Shown: positions 8,267 through 17,855 of the stretch, in pieces
Layout of the letters: each line of letters begins with the position of its first letter
How positions within the stretch are numbered: the first letter of the stretch is position 1
Assembly (NCBI RefSeq): GCF_042701255.1
Contig: NZ_CP170554.1
Span: 186,001-250,000 of the forward strand
Length of the DNA stretch: 64,000 nucleotides
Reading direction: 5' to 3'
Source of the DNA: Tahibacter sp042701255
GTDB taxonomy: Bacteria; Pseudomonadota; Gammaproteobacteria; Xanthomonadales; Rhodanobacteraceae
The notes under the pieces: model-generated
The model's database searches: none
Told to the model about the DNA's origin: nothing
The model's input: the letters and a program-made list of their open reading frames with translations, nothing else
Position numbers and translations under genes: made by a program

Positions 8267-9880
8267 ATGGGCATTCCGTCCGCTGACGCGGCTGCCACGC
8301 GGCAGCGGATCCAGGCACTGCTGCAGGCGGGCCGTGCGGCCGAAGCCGAAACGCTCGCGCGTGCGCTCGTGCAGGCGCAGCCGCAGGACTGGCAAGCCGC
8401 GTTCCTGCTTGCTCATGCGCGGCGCCGGCGCGGTGCACCCGATGCCGCGCTCGATGCCGTTGCCGCCGCGATCGCGCTGGCGCCGGACGCGTCGGCACCG
8501 CGCATGCTGCAGGCCGAGCTGCTGCTGCAGCGCGGCGACAGTGCGGCCTGCATTGCCGTGCTCGACGCGCTGGCCGTGCAGATGCCGGCGCATCCGCAAC
8601 TGCAGCAGGACATCGCCCGCCACTACACCGCGCTGGGCCGGCACGCAGATGCGGAACGGTGCAGCGCACGCGCCGTGGCGCTGCGTCCGGACGATCCGGA
8701 GCATCTGTACAACCACGCCACCACGCTGATCGCCGTAGGCCGGCTCGACGAAGCCGAGGCCGCGCTGGACCGCGTCGTCGAACTCGCACCCGGCGACGGC
8801 GACGCCTGGTACAACCGTGCCACCTTGCGCCGGCAGACGCCGGCCCGCAATCACGTCACGGCGCTGCGCGCGCAATGCGCCGCGACACCGCCCGCATCGC
8901 CGGCACAGGTGCCGCTGCAATACGCACTGTCGAAGGAACTGGAAGACCTCGGCGAACACGCCGATGCGTTCGCGGCCCTGCGCCACGGCGCCGACGCGCG
9001 CCGGCGCGGACTGCGCTATTGCGTGGACGACGATCTCGCGACGATGCGCCTGATCGCACAGACCTTCGATACCGGCTTCTTCGCACGCACGTACAGTGGT
9101 CACGACGACGCGCGACCGCTGTTCATCGTCGGCCTGCCGCGCAGCGGAACCACCCTGGCCGATCGCATCCTGAGCTCGCACCCCGACGTCGCGAGCCGCG
9201 GCGAAACCAGCGATCTGGCGATGGCGCTGATGCACTGCGCCGGCCCGGCGGCCGGCAAGGCCGAGCTCGTGCGGCGCAGCGCGAACCTGGATTTTCCGGC
9301 GCTCGGCGCTCGCTACTGCGGCCATCTGCCGGCCACTCCGGCGCAGCGCCAGATCGACAAGACGCCGGTCAATTTCCTCTATCTCGGACTGATCGCTGCG
9401 GCGCTGCCACAGGCCCGCATCGTCCATCTGCGCCGCAACCCGATGGATGCGTGCTACGCGATGTACAAGACCCTGTTCCGCATGGCCTACCCGTTTTCCT
9501 ACGATCTCGACGACCTGGCCCGCTACTGGTCGGGCTATGCGCAGCTGATGGCGCATTGGCGCGCGATGCTGCCGCCCGGACGCCTGCTCGAGGTGGATTA
9601 CGAAGACCTCGTGACGAACCAGGAGGCGGTCAGCCGCCGCCTGCTCGCGCATGCGGGCCTGCCCTGGGACGATGCCTGCCTGCATTTCGAGCGCAATACG
9701 CAAGCCTCGTTGACCGCGAGCGCGGCGCAGGTGCGGCAGCCGATCTACCGTTCCTCGGTCGGGCTCTGGCGCAACTATCGGCACGAACTCGCGCCGCTCG
9801 CCGCGCGGCTGCGCGAGGCCGGCGTCGACGTCGATGCGGATACCGACAGGCATGGCGCCTCGGCGGAGCTGTCCGCATGA
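8267..9880 (+). CDS. TPR-containing sulfotransferase family protein
   Basis: The first 250 or so residues of this 537-residue protein are tetratricopeptide-like helical pairs (AGRAAEAETLARALVQAQP, LGRHADAERCSARAVALRP). The rest is a sulfotransferase fold. The PAPS 5'-phosphosulfate loop is FIVGLPRSGTT at about residues 286-296, and the 3'-phosphate segment is VHLRRNPMDACYAMYK. The family transfers sulfate from PAPS to hydroxyl or tyrosine groups, but the acceptor of this bacterial TPR type is not known to me. It has no signal peptide. It starts 3 bases after the TonB receptor stop and overlaps the MFS gene by ATGA, so it is very likely made together with both. A sulfation step in a catabolic operon is unexpected; sulfation of an exported or surface molecule, or a regulatory role, are alternatives. 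Confidence 0.9.
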   Translation: MGIPSADAAATRQRIQALLQAGRAAEAETLARALVQAQPQDWQAAFLLAHARRRRGAPDAALDAVAAAIALAPDASAPRMLQAELLLQRGDSAACIAVLDALAVQMPAHPQLQQDIARHYTALGRHADAERCSARAVALRPDDPEHLYNHATTLIAVGRLDEAEAALDRVVELAPGDGDAWYNRATLRRQTPARNHVTALRAQCAATPPASPAQVPLQYALSKELEDLGEHADAFAALRHGADARRRGLRYCVDDDLATMRLIAQTFDTGFFARTYSGHDDARPLFIVGLPRSGTTLADRILSSHPDVASRGETSDLAMALMHCAGPAAGKAELVRRSANLDFPALGARYCGHLPATPAQRQIDKTPVNFLYLGLIAAALPQARIVHLRRNPMDACYAMYKTLFRMAYPFSYDLDDLARYWSGYAQLMAHWRAMLPPGRLLEVDYEDLVTNQEAVSRRLLAHAGLPWDDACLHFERNTQASLTASAAQVRQPIYRSSVGLWRNYRHELAPLAARLREAGVDVDADTDRHGASAELSA

Positions 9881-11064
9881 ACGCGACGTCTTCGCTGGAT
9901 CGCGCGCCCGGCAGCGCCACGCAGCTCTGGGCGTATGCGCTGCTCGCCTTCGTCGCGACGGCCGGTTTCTTCTACATCAACATCATGGCCGCGATCGTCG
10001 ACGGCCTCGTCACCGACTGGCATTTCAGCAATGCGCAGGCCGGCAGCGTGGCCGCGGCGAACATCTACGGCGCCAGCGCCGGCGCCCTGATCGCCGCGCT
10101 GACGGTGCGGCGGCTGCGCTGGCGTCCGACTCTCGCGCTGCTGCTGGTCGCGCTGCTGCTCGTCGATCTTGCCTCCATCCTCGTGCACGAGCCGACCTGG
10201 CTGATCGTCGTGCGCGCCGCGCACGGCGTCGTCGGCGGCATGGCGGTCGGCGTGTCGTATTCGGTGATGGCGCGCACGGCCTCGTCGGACCGCGCGTTCG
10301 GCATGCTGCTGCTCGTGCAGTTCGGTCTCGCGGGGCTGGGCCTCATGGTCCTGCCGCCGCTGGTGCCCGAGTACGGCGCACGCATCCTGTTCCTCGCGCT
10401 GGCCGGCTTTTCCGCCCTGGCGCTGCTCGCGCTGCCGGCGATCCCGCATTTCGACGACGCCGCTGCAACGCCGGGCGAACCGCAGCGCGGTATCGCACCT
10501 GCCGCACGCCGCAGCGCCGCATTCGCGCTGCTCGCGATGTTCCTGTTCCAGGCCGGCAACATGGCCTTGTCGGCCTTCATCATCGGCCTCGGCGAACGCT
10601 TCGGGCTGGAGCGCGGCTTCGTCAGCCATACCCTGGGCTGGGCCACGTGGATCGGTGCTGCGGGTGCCGTGCTCGTGATCGCGATGGGCACGCCGAAGAA
10701 CCGTCTGCGTCCGCTGCTCGCGGCGATGCTGCTGACCCTGGCCGGCACGGCCGCGTTCTTCGGCAGCGGCAATGCGCCGGTGTTCTTCCTCGCCAACGTC
10801 GGCACGGCGATCACCTGGTCGTTCGTGGTGCCCTGCCTGTTCGGCATGGTGTCGCAGCTCGACCGCAGCGGCCGCCTCGCCACCGTCGCCGGCTTCGTTT
10901 CCAAGATGGGACTGGCCTCGGGACCGCTGCTCGCCGGCTGGGTGCTGCGCGCCGGCGGCGACCACGCCCTGATCACTGCCGCCATCGCGCTGCTCGCGTG
11001 CTCGGCCGTGGCCGCGCTGGCCGGCGCCCATCGTCTCGACCGCAAGGAAACCGCGACCTCATGA
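9877..11064 (+). CDS. MFS transporter
   Basis: The 395-residue product is almost entirely hydrophobic, with about twelve predicted membrane segments and a larger cytoplasmic loop in the middle (residues about 190-215, IPHFDDAAATPGEP). Short basic loops such as RRLRWRP fit the positive-inside pattern of major facilitator proteins. The start is the ATG in the ATGA overlap with the sulfotransferase gene, and its own stop overlaps the next gene in the same way. It probably moves the compound taken in by the TonB receptor, or a product, across the inner membrane. Direction and substrate cannot be read from the sequence. Confidence 0.9.
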   Translation: MNATSSLDRAPGSATQLWAYALLAFVATAGFFYINIMAAIVDGLVTDWHFSNAQAGSVAAANIYGASAGALIAALTVRRLRWRPTLALLLVALLLVDLASILVHEPTWLIVVRAAHGVVGGMAVGVSYSVMARTASSDRAFGMLLLVQFGLAGLGLMVLPPLVPEYGARILFLALAGFSALALLALPAIPHFDDAAATPGEPQRGIAPAARRSAAFALLAMFLFQAGNMALSAFIIGLGERFGLERGFVSHTLGWATWIGAAGAVLVIAMGTPKNRLRPLLAAMLLTLAGTAAFFGSGNAPVFFLANVGTAITWSFVVPCLFGMVSQLDRSGRLATVAGFVSKMGLASGPLLAGWVLRAGGDHALITAAIALLACSAVAALAGAHRLDRKETATS

Positions 11065-12521
11065 CCTTCGTTCTTTCCGATCCCGGACTGCTGCGCCACC
11101 AGTGCCTGATCGCCGGCGAATGGCGCGATGCCGATTCCGGCGCACGCTGCGACGTGCACAACCCCGCCAGCGGCGAGCGGCTCGGCGACGTGCCCGACAT
11201 GGGTGCGGACGAAACCCGCCGCGCGATCGACGCGGCGCACGCCGCGTTTCCGGCCTGGGCGAAGAAGACCGCGAAGGAACGCGCGCAGACCCTGCGCCGC
11301 CTGCACGACCTGCTGCTGCAGCATCAGGAAGACCTCGCCCGCCTCATGACCGCCGAACAGGGCAAGCCGCTCGCTGAAGCGCGCGGCGAAGTGGCGTATT
11401 CGGCGAGTTTTCTCGAATGGTTCGGCGAGGAAGCCAAGCGCCTCTACGGCGACGTGATTCCGGGTCACGCCGTCGACAAGCGCATCCTCGTCTTGCGCCA
11501 GCCGCTGGGCGTGGTCGCCGCGATCACGCCGTGGAATTTTCCGTCGGCCATGCTCGGCCGCAAGATCGGGCCGGCGCTCGCGGCCGGCTGCACGGTGGTC
11601 TGCAAGCCGGCGCTGCAGACGCCGTATTCGGCACTCGCGCTCGGCGTGCTGGCCGAACGCGCAGGTCTGCCGCCGGGTGTGCTCAACATCGTCACGGGCC
11701 GCGACGCGGCGGCGATCGGCGCCGAGATGACCGGCAATTCCAAGGTGCGCAAGCTCAGCTTCACGGGCTCCACCGCCGTGGGCAAACGGCTGATGGCGCA
11801 GTGCGCCGAGGGCATGAAGCGCGTCTCGCTGGAGCTCGGCGGCAACGCGCCCTTCATCGTGTTCGACGATGCGGATCTCGATGCCGCCGTGGCCGGCGCG
11901 ATCGCGAGCAAGTACCGCAATACCGGACAGACCTGCGTCTGCGCCAACCGCCTGTTCGTGCAGGACGGCGTCTACGACGCGTTCGCCGCGAAGCTCGTCG
12001 ACGCCGTGCGCGCGCTGAAGGTCGGCGACGGGCTGCACGGCGCCACCGACCAGGGTCCGCTGATCGATGCCAACGCGCTGGCGAAAGTCGAGGAGCACGT
12101 CGCCGACGCGCAGGCGCACGGTGCGCGGGTCGCGACCGGCGGCCGGCGGCACGCGCTCGGCGGCACGTTCTACGAAACGACCGTATTGCTGGACGTCGAT
12201 GCGCGCATGCGCATCGCGCGCGAGGAAACCTTCGGGCCGGTCGCGCCGCTGTTCCGCTTCCATACCGAAGCCGAGGCGATCGCGATGGCCAACGACACCG
12301 AGTTCGGCCTCGCCGGCTATTTCTATACCCGCGACCTCGCGCGCAGCTGGCGCGTGGCCGAAGCACTGGAATGCGGCATCGTCGGCATCAACACCGGCCT
12401 GATCTCCACCGAAGTCGCGCCGTTCGGCGGCGTCAAGCAATCCGGCACCGGCCGCGAAGGCTCGCGCCACGGACTGCTCGATTACACGGAAATGAAGTAC
12501 GCCTGCATCGGCGGGATCTGA
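11061..12521 (+). CDS. gabD: NAD(P)-dependent succinate-semialdehyde dehydrogenase family
   Basis: This 486-residue protein fits the GabD family over its full length. It has the catalytic Cys at about 292 (NTGQTCVCANR), the general base Glu at about 258 (SLELGGNAPF), the Rossmann entry ITPWNFP and the motif KLSFTGSTAVGK. It oxidises succinate semialdehyde to succinate, the second step of GABA breakdown; related glutarate-semialdehyde dehydrogenases look very similar, so the exact aldehyde is not certain. The start is fixed by an ATGA overlap with the MFS gene. With the GabT-like fragment at the left edge it suggests that this region feeds an omega-amino acid into the TCA cycle. A strong hairpin follows 78 bases after the stop. 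Confidence 0.88.
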   Translation: MTFVLSDPGLLRHQCLIAGEWRDADSGARCDVHNPASGERLGDVPDMGADETRRAIDAAHAAFPAWAKKTAKERAQTLRRLHDLLLQHQEDLARLMTAEQGKPLAEARGEVAYSASFLEWFGEEAKRLYGDVIPGHAVDKRILVLRQPLGVVAAITPWNFPSAMLGRKIGPALAAGCTVVCKPALQTPYSALALGVLAERAGLPPGVLNIVTGRDAAAIGAEMTGNSKVRKLSFTGSTAVGKRLMAQCAEGMKRVSLELGGNAPFIVFDDADLDAAVAGAIASKYRNTGQTCVCANRLFVQDGVYDAFAAKLVDAVRALKVGDGLHGATDQGPLIDANALAKVEEHVADAQAHGARVATGGRRHALGGTFYETTVLLDVDARMRIAREETFGPVAPLFRFHTEAEAIAMANDTEFGLAGYFYTRDLARSWRVAEALECGIVGINTGLISTEVAPFGGVKQSGTGREGSRHGLLDYTEMKYACIGGI

Positions 12522-12598
12522 CACACGCGACTTCGTCGCAGCGGCGCCGGCTCCTGCGCTCGCACAAAAACGGCCAACGGTTCACGGCTGGCCAACAA

Positions 12599-12622
12599 AA
12601 GGGGCGCCTCGCGGCGCCCCTT
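12599..12622. terminator. Bidirectional terminator between gabD and the subtilisin gene
   Basis: A perfect 10-bp stem (AAGGGGCGCC / GGCGCCCCTT) with loop TCGC is preceded by an A run and followed by TT, as expected of an intrinsic terminator usable from both sides. A weaker stem (GGCCA / TGGCC) lies just before it at 12572-12593. The genes on both sides converge here. Confidence 0.8.
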
Positions 12623-12650
12623 CATCTCGCAGGTTGCAGCTACCTCGCCG

Positions 12651-15600
12651 TTACGGCGACTCGAAGCCGCTGCGGAACAGCAGATCGTCCGGCATCGTGA
12701 CGTTCAGCGAGATCACCGCACCGCCGTTGCGGCCCTGGTTGTCGGCGAGGGTCGCCGGCAGCACGCGCGTGCCCGTGGCCGTCGACGAGGGCACGGTCGC
12801 CTCGTACGAGAACACGCCGTCGCCGGAGGTCTGGTCGCCGTGGCTGCCGTCGTCGTAGAACGTCTGCGTCGCGCTGCCGCCGATCGCGCTGAGATCGGCG
12901 CGAACGGTCAGGCCGGTCGAGACCGGATTGGAACCCGGCGTCGTCGACACAAGCAGCAGGGTCGCGGCGCCCTGCGCAACGCTGGCCGGTGCGGCGAGGC
13001 CGACGCCGGTCGGGCTGCCCTGCGCCGGCACGTTCAGGCCGAGCACGCTGCTGGCCTGGCGGCCCTGCGCATCGCTGATCGTGACCGGCAGCAGCTTGAC
13101 CCCCGGCGTGGTGCCGGCGGCGACCGTGGCCGTGTAGGTGAACGTAGCGCCGCTCGCACTGAACGCCTGCGCCGCGCTGCCGCCGATGCCGGAAAGATCG
13201 GCGACGACCTGCAGGCCGGTGCTCGGCGGGTTGTTGCCCGGCGCGACCACGACGGTGAGCTCCGTCGTGCCGCCGAGTGCGACGACGGCCGGCGCCGCCT
13301 GGGCGCTGGTCGCTGCAGGCTGCGTCGCCGCCGCAGCGACGGTCAGTGCGATCGCCGTGGTCGCCGTGCGCGCCTGCGCATCGCTGGCGCTGACCGGCAG
13401 GGTCTTGGCGCCCGTGGTCACGTTGCCCGGCAGGGTCGGACGGAACGAGAACAGGCCGTCGCCGGCGACCGCGTCGCCGTGCGTCGCGTCGTCGTAGAAC
13501 GTCTGCGTCGCGCTGCCGCCGATGGTGCTCAGGTCAGCGCTGACGGCGACGTTCGTGCTGGTCGGATCGGTGCCCGGCACGATGGAGACCACGAGCAGCG
13601 GCGAGTCGCCCGGATGGGCCAGCGAAGGCTCGGCCACGCCGCTGGCGCTCAGCGGATTGCCGTTCGACGGTGCCGATACGGCGAGGGCGAGATTCACGTT
13701 CGTGCTGCGGCTCTGCGCATCGCTGATGGTCACCGGAATCACGCGGCCGCCGAGCGGCGCCGCGGCCGGAACCGCCGCAGCGAACGCGTAGGTATTGCCG
13801 CTGACCAAGGTGAACGCCTGCGTCGCGCTGCCGCCGAGGCCGGACAGATCGCCGCGCACCTGGATGCCACTGCTGGCCGGATTCGTACCCGGCACCACGT
13901 CGACCGACAGATTCGCCGTGCCGCCCTGGTAGACCACGCCCGGCGTCACCGCGCCGGTCGCCGTCAGCGGCGCGGAAACCGCGTTGACGGTCAGGGTGAC
14001 CGGGATCAGCAGGCTGTCCTGGCCCTGGCCCATGAACGGCGGCGAGGTGCCGTTGCCGCTGAGGCAGACGTAGGCCTTGTAGGTGCCCGGTGCGAGGCCG
14101 GTCGTGTCGAAGGTCACCGCGAGGCTCTTGTTGGCCAGCGAGCCGAGGCTGCCGCCGGTGCTGTCGTAGCTGAGCCACGGCGCGCTGCAGGCCGCGTTGA
14201 CCACGACCTCCATCGCGTAGCCCGTGTAGCCGGCGCCGCCGAGCGACGAGGTCGTCGTCGCACGCCAGGCCTTGTTCGCCGTCGTCGTGCTGTTGGGCAG
14301 CGCGTACTGGGCGACCGGCGTCTTGCCGGCTTCCTGGGTCAGGAACTGATAGAACACCGTGGCCGTGCCGCTGATCGACGGGGCGACGTTGAGCCAGTAG
14401 CGGCCCGGAGCCAGCGGCGTCGCCGGCGCGCCGGCGGCGGCCAGGTCGATGCGCACGGCATCCTTGGGATAGCTCAGGCCCGTGGCGTTCACCGGCAGTC
14501 CGCCGCTCGCGCTCGGGAACTGGAACACCGGATTCACGTCGCCGGCGACCGTATTGCCCGGACGGCCGGCGGGAACGCCGTTGTTGTCGGCCCAGACACG
14601 CCAGGCCAGCTGTGTCGCGAACGACGACAGCGCCGGATAGTCACCGGTGCTCGAGGTGTAGCCGAAGCCGCTCATCTCCAGCTCGGCCAGGGTCGTGCCG
14701 TTGCCGTAGATCTCGAACCACTCGGCACCGTAGGCGTTGTTCGCGTTGGCCGACTGGATGTCGCCGGTCGTCGTCGCCGTCACGATGGTGCGGTCGGTGA
14801 GGCCCTGCGTCGTGGCCTTGCGCTTGGCGACGCTGCCCTTGAGCGTCGTCGTCGACACGCTCCAGTTCAGCGACGGATTGCCCGCGTTGGTGATGACGAC
14901 GTTGCGCGTCAGGCTCTGGCCGACCGTAGCCGATGCCGTGATCGCGGCGGTGTCGGCGGTCAGCTTCGCGGTAGACGGACGGATCGCGATCGGGAAGCGC
15001 GCGGTCGGGATCGAGCTGTCGGCCGGCGTGGCCGTCAGTTCGCCGTAGTACCACTGGTTCTGCGTCAGCAGGGTCGAGTTGACGCTGAGCGAGAACGAGG
15101 TGATGCCGCTCGCGCCGAGCGGGAACGAGGTCTTGTTCAAGGTATAGCTGCCGGCCGGCAGGCCGCTGACCGCCAAGGTCCAGGTTGTCGCCTTGCCGGT
15201 GCTGCGCACCGTGCGCGGGAACACGCAGGTGCCGACGCAGTCGGCGTGGTAGTAGCTCGCGAGGTTCAGCGTCTCGGGCTTGCCGCCGGCGGCCGGATTG
15301 GCCGCCTGGAAGTTCACGCCGGTTTCGTTGAGCACGATGCCGGCCTTGTAGGCCTTGGTCAGATCGACGCGGCCCGCGCCGCGCTGGTTCGGCGTCGCGG
15401 CGGTGACGCCGTCGCCGAGCGGGATCGCGGTCTTGGCCGTGGTCATCATTGCCGACTTCACTTCCATCGGCGTCCAGTCGCGGTGCGCCTGACGGATCAG
15501 TGCAGCCGCGCCGGTGATGTGCGGCGTCGCCATCGAGGTGCCCGACTCGGTGCCGTAGATCGTCGCCGACGTCGCCGGCGTGTTGTAGCCGGAAGCCGCG

Positions 15601-17411
15601 GTCGGCGACATGGCGGCGAGGATGATGTCGCCGGGTGCCGAGAGATCGGGCTTGAGCGTGCCGAACGTGGTCGGACCGCGCGAGCTGAAGCCGGCCAGAC
15701 GATCGCCGGCGCGCGGCGTCGGGCTGGTCGGCCAGCTGATCGAGCCGACCGCATTGCCGGTCGTGCCGCTGACGTCACCGACGGCCGCCTTGATCGCGGT
15801 CCAGTCTTCCGACAGCAGCGCGTAGGACGCGCCGGTCGCGCCGAGGTTGATGTATTCCGGATCGACGTAGGCCACGGCGATCGCGCCGGCATTCGCCGCG
15901 TTCGTGCGCCGCGTGCCGCTGCCGCAGGTGCTGGTGTTCTGGTCCAGGCGCAGCACGGCGATGCCCTGCGTGCCGCCGGCGGTCTGCGGCCGGCGGAAAT
16001 AGTTCGCCGGATACGCGGTGCAGCCGTCGGTCGCGCCGTCGGCGAAATTCGGGCTCTCGATCAGCGGCAGATTCGCGTAGGCCTGCGTCGGCACCGGCAC
16101 GGCGCCGGGCACCATCGGAGCGGTGCCGCTCCAGCCCTGCACGGTCAGGCCGAAGCCCGGCAGCTTGTCCGGCGTGGTCGCGCCGACCGTGGTGTACCAC
16201 GGCGCGTAGCTGTCGGTCGTCGCATCGCCGGGGCCGTCGTTGCCGGCCGCCGTCGCGACGAAGATGCCGGCGTTCAGCGCGCCGAGGAAAGCCTGGTCGG
16301 TGGAGTCCAGCCACGGGCCGTCGTTCGGACCGCCGATCGAATAGTTCACGACGTCGACGATGCCGTTCGCGACGGCCTGGTTGATCGCCGTGTTCAAGGT
16401 CGTGCTGGTGCAGCTGTTGAGGCAGGCGAGGTAGGAGATCACGTTCGCGTGCGGCGCCAGGCCCGACAGGTTGAACTGGCCGCCGCCGAACGGCGCGTTG
16501 ACGACGACGTTGCCGCCGGACGTGCTGGCCGTATGCGTGCCGTGGCCGTCGAGATCGCGGCCGCTCGCGCTGGTCGTGGCGCTCTCGGTGTTGTACATGC
16601 CGATCAGCTTGCTGTTGCAGCGCGTCGCGTCGCCGCGGCCGGTCACGCACTGGCCGAGATAGACGCCGCTGCCGAGCGGATTGACCGGCGTATAGCCGTC
16701 GTCGCCGGTGGCCTTGAACGAATTGCTCGTGTAGTTGATGCCCGAGTCGATGCCACCGATGACGACGCCTTCGCCCTTGTAGCCGATGCCGTTCGGCGCG
16801 GTCGTATCGGTCCACATCGTCGTCGCGCCGATGTAGGACGGACTGCCGTAGGTGAAGTGGCGGAACACGCGCTCGCGGTCGACGATGAGCACGTCGTCGC
16901 GCTTGAGCACGGCCTCGACTTCCTCGTCGCTCAGACGCACGACCATCGCGTTCAGCGCGTGCTGGAACTGCGCTTCGGCCGCAACCGAACGTCCCAGTGC
17001 CGCGGAAATGTCGCTCAATGCCTGCTGCTGTGCCTGGACCAGATGCGCGACGTAGGCCTGCGCTTGCGTCGAGTTCACGTCGGGGCGTCCGGGCCGGTCG
17101 GCGGACTGCGTCAGCGGTACGCGCGCGAAGCTCGGATATTCGCCGCGGTACGAGGCCAGCGCCGGCTGCCTGAGCACGACGGTATAGCGCGCGCGGCCGT
17201 CGGCATCGACGTCGGTAAAGCCCTTGCGGGTCATGCGCTCGGGCGCATCGGCGGCCATCGGAATGGCGGCACCGAGCGTGTAGCCGAGCTGGGACGTCAG
17301 TGCCGCAGACGGTGCAGCGGCAAACGCATCGGCGCCCGCCAGCAAGGTCACGGCAATCGCGCCCGCGAGAACGCTCGCACGCCGGGGCGCGCGAAGTCGC
17401 GTCAGCTTCAT
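12651..17411 (-). CDS. Large secreted subtilisin-like (S8) serine protease with C-terminal repeats
   Basis: The 1586-residue product begins with a signal peptide (ASVLAGAIAVTLLAGADAFA) and an I9-like propeptide. The S8 triad is Asp222 (GGIDSGINY), His290 (LDGHGTHTAS) and Ser626 (GTSMATPH). The long gap before Ser includes a PA-type insert at about residues 440-560. A fibronectin-like region follows the catalytic domain, then four tandem repeats of about 100-110 residues with GGSATQTF and LPVTISDAQ as landmarks. The protein ends in DDLLFRSGFESP, a tail shared in part with other secreted proteins in the window. ATG 17411 is chosen over 17447 because GGAG lies 8 bases upstream and the signal peptide then starts at residue 1. 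The role is extracellular protein breakdown or surface protein processing. A 652-base spacer separates it from the Kelch gene upstream, so it likely has its own promoter. Confidence 0.92.
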   Translation of the reverse strand: MKLTRLRAPRRASVLAGAIAVTLLAGADAFAAAPSAALTSQLGYTLGAAIPMAADAPERMTRKGFTDVDADGRARYTVVLRQPALASYRGEYPSFARVPLTQSADRPGRPDVNSTQAQAYVAHLVQAQQQALSDISAALGRSVAAEAQFQHALNAMVVRLSDEEVEAVLKRDDVLIVDRERVFRHFTYGSPSYIGATTMWTDTTAPNGIGYKGEGVVIGGIDSGINYTSNSFKATGDDGYTPVNPLGSGVYLGQCVTGRGDATRCNSKLIGMYNTESATTSASGRDLDGHGTHTASTSGGNVVVNAPFGGGQFNLSGLAPHANVISYLACLNSCTSTTLNTAINQAVANGIVDVVNYSIGGPNDGPWLDSTDQAFLGALNAGIFVATAAGNDGPGDATTDSYAPWYTTVGATTPDKLPGFGLTVQGWSGTAPMVPGAVPVPTQAYANLPLIESPNFADGATDGCTAYPANYFRRPQTAGGTQGIAVLRLDQNTSTCGSGTRRTNAANAGAIAVAYVDPEYINLGATGASYALLSEDWTAIKAAVGDVSGTTGNAVGSISWPTSPTPRAGDRLAGFSSRGPTTFGTLKPDLSAPGDIILAAMSPTAASGYNTPATSATIYGTESGTSMATPHITGAAALIRQAHRDWTPMEVKSAMMTTAKTAIPLGDGVTAATPNQRGAGRVDLTKAYKAGIVLNETGVNFQAANPAAGGKPETLNLASYYHADCVGTCVFPRTVRSTGKATTWTLAVSGLPAGSYTLNKTSFPLGASGITSFSLSVNSTLLTQNQWYYGELTATPADSSIPTARFPIAIRPSTAKLTADTAAITASATVGQSLTRNVVITNAGNPSLNWSVSTTTLKGSVAKRKATTQGLTDRTIVTATTTGDIQSANANNAYGAEWFEIYGNGTTLAELEMSGFGYTSSTGDYPALSSFATQLAWRVWADNNGVPAGRPGNTVAGDVNPVFQFPSASGGLPVNATGLSYPKDAVRIDLAAAGAPATPLAPGRYWLNVAPSISGTATVFYQFLTQEAGKTPVAQYALPNSTTTANKAWRATTTSSLGGAGYTGYAMEVVVNAACSAPWLSYDSTGGSLGSLANKSLAVTFDTTGLAPGTYKAYVCLSGNGTSPPFMGQGQDSLLIPVTLTVNAVSAPLTATGAVTPGVVYQGGTANLSVDVVPGTNPASSGIQVRGDLSGLGGSATQAFTLVSGNTYAFAAAVPAAAPLGGRVIPVTISDAQSRSTNVNLALAVSAPSNGNPLSASGVAEPSLAHPGDSPLLVVSIVPGTDPTSTNVAVSADLSTIGGSATQTFYDDATHGDAVAGDGLFSFRPTLPGNVTTGAKTLPVSASDAQARTATTAIALTVAAAATQPAATSAQAAPAVVALGGTTELTVVVAPGNNPPSTGLQVVADLSGIGGSAAQAFSASGATFTYTATVAAGTTPGVKLLPVTISDAQGRQASSVLGLNVPAQGSPTGVGLAAPASVAQGAATLLLVSTTPGSNPVSTGLTVRADLSAIGGSATQTFYDDGSHGDQTSGDGVFSYEATVPSSTATGTRVLPATLADNQGRNGGAVISLNVTMPDDLLFRSGFESP
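12690..13985 (-). repeat. Four tandem ~100-residue domains in the S8 protease tail
   Basis: Four repeats follow each other, each built as VxPGxNPxSTxLxVxADLSxIGGSATQ, then a short beta region, then LPVTISDAQGR. Repeats 2 and 4 carry an extra loop (TFYDDATHGDAVAGDG and TFYDDGSHGDQTSGDG) that repeats 1 and 3 lack, so the array alternates between two forms. They look like Ig-like beta-sandwich modules and probably serve as a stalk or substrate-binding region. Confidence 0.7.
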
Positions 17412-17720
17412 CGTTGGATCTCCAAAGAAAGGTCGATCTTCAGCCACGCGCCGACGACGACACGGTGTCGCCAGTGCCTGCGAATGGCCCCCTGAATGTG
17501 GTGTCCGGACCTGTCGGAAACGGCTGGACGTCCATCGAGCCTCACCACGACATCAAGGGTTAACACGCGAATTTTCCACTGCCAATACGCCGCCCGACGG
17601 AGCCGCGCGCGACGCGCCGGTGATTTTTGCAGTGAGCCACGGTTTGCGTTGCAGCCCGCATTTTTCCGCGATCGTCGCTGCGGCGGCGCCCACACGCAGC
17701 GGCCGGCTCAAACCGCTGTA

Positions 17721-17734
17721 GGACAAGCTTGTCC
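17721..17734. promoter_or_regulatory. Perfect 14-bp palindrome GGACAAGCTTGTCC
   Basis: This site reads the same on both strands and lies about 310 bases upstream of the S8 protease start. It could be a dimer binding site or the core of a repetitive extragenic palindrome; the sequence alone does not decide. Confidence 0.4.
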
Positions 17735-17841
17735 AACGAGACATCCGCACGGACACGTTGCGCCGCCGCAAAAAAGGCCACGACGGAGCACGACAAAATG
17801 TCGCAAGGAAAAATCGTCGCGATGGCGTAGAAAATGGCAGG

Positions 17842-17855
17842 GGACAGGTCTGTCC
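17842..17855. promoter_or_regulatory. Second GGACA..TGTCC palindrome
   Basis: GGACAGGTCTGTCC has 6-bp arms and the same outer half-sites as the palindrome 121 bases away at 17721. Two matching sites upstream of one gene fit a regulator operator pair, but related GGACA half-sites elsewhere in the spacer leave a repeat origin open. Confidence 0.35.

Noticed and set aside
5711..9853. 1380-residue ORF on the minus strand
   Set aside because: It lies antisense to the nitrilase, TonB receptor and sulfotransferase genes, which have clear family motifs. Its product is an Arg/Gly/Ala/Val-rich string without domains, as expected from stop-poor GC-rich DNA.
12840..17495. 1551-residue ORF on the plus strand
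   Set aside because: It is antisense to the S8 protease, whose signal peptide and catalytic triad are unmistakable.
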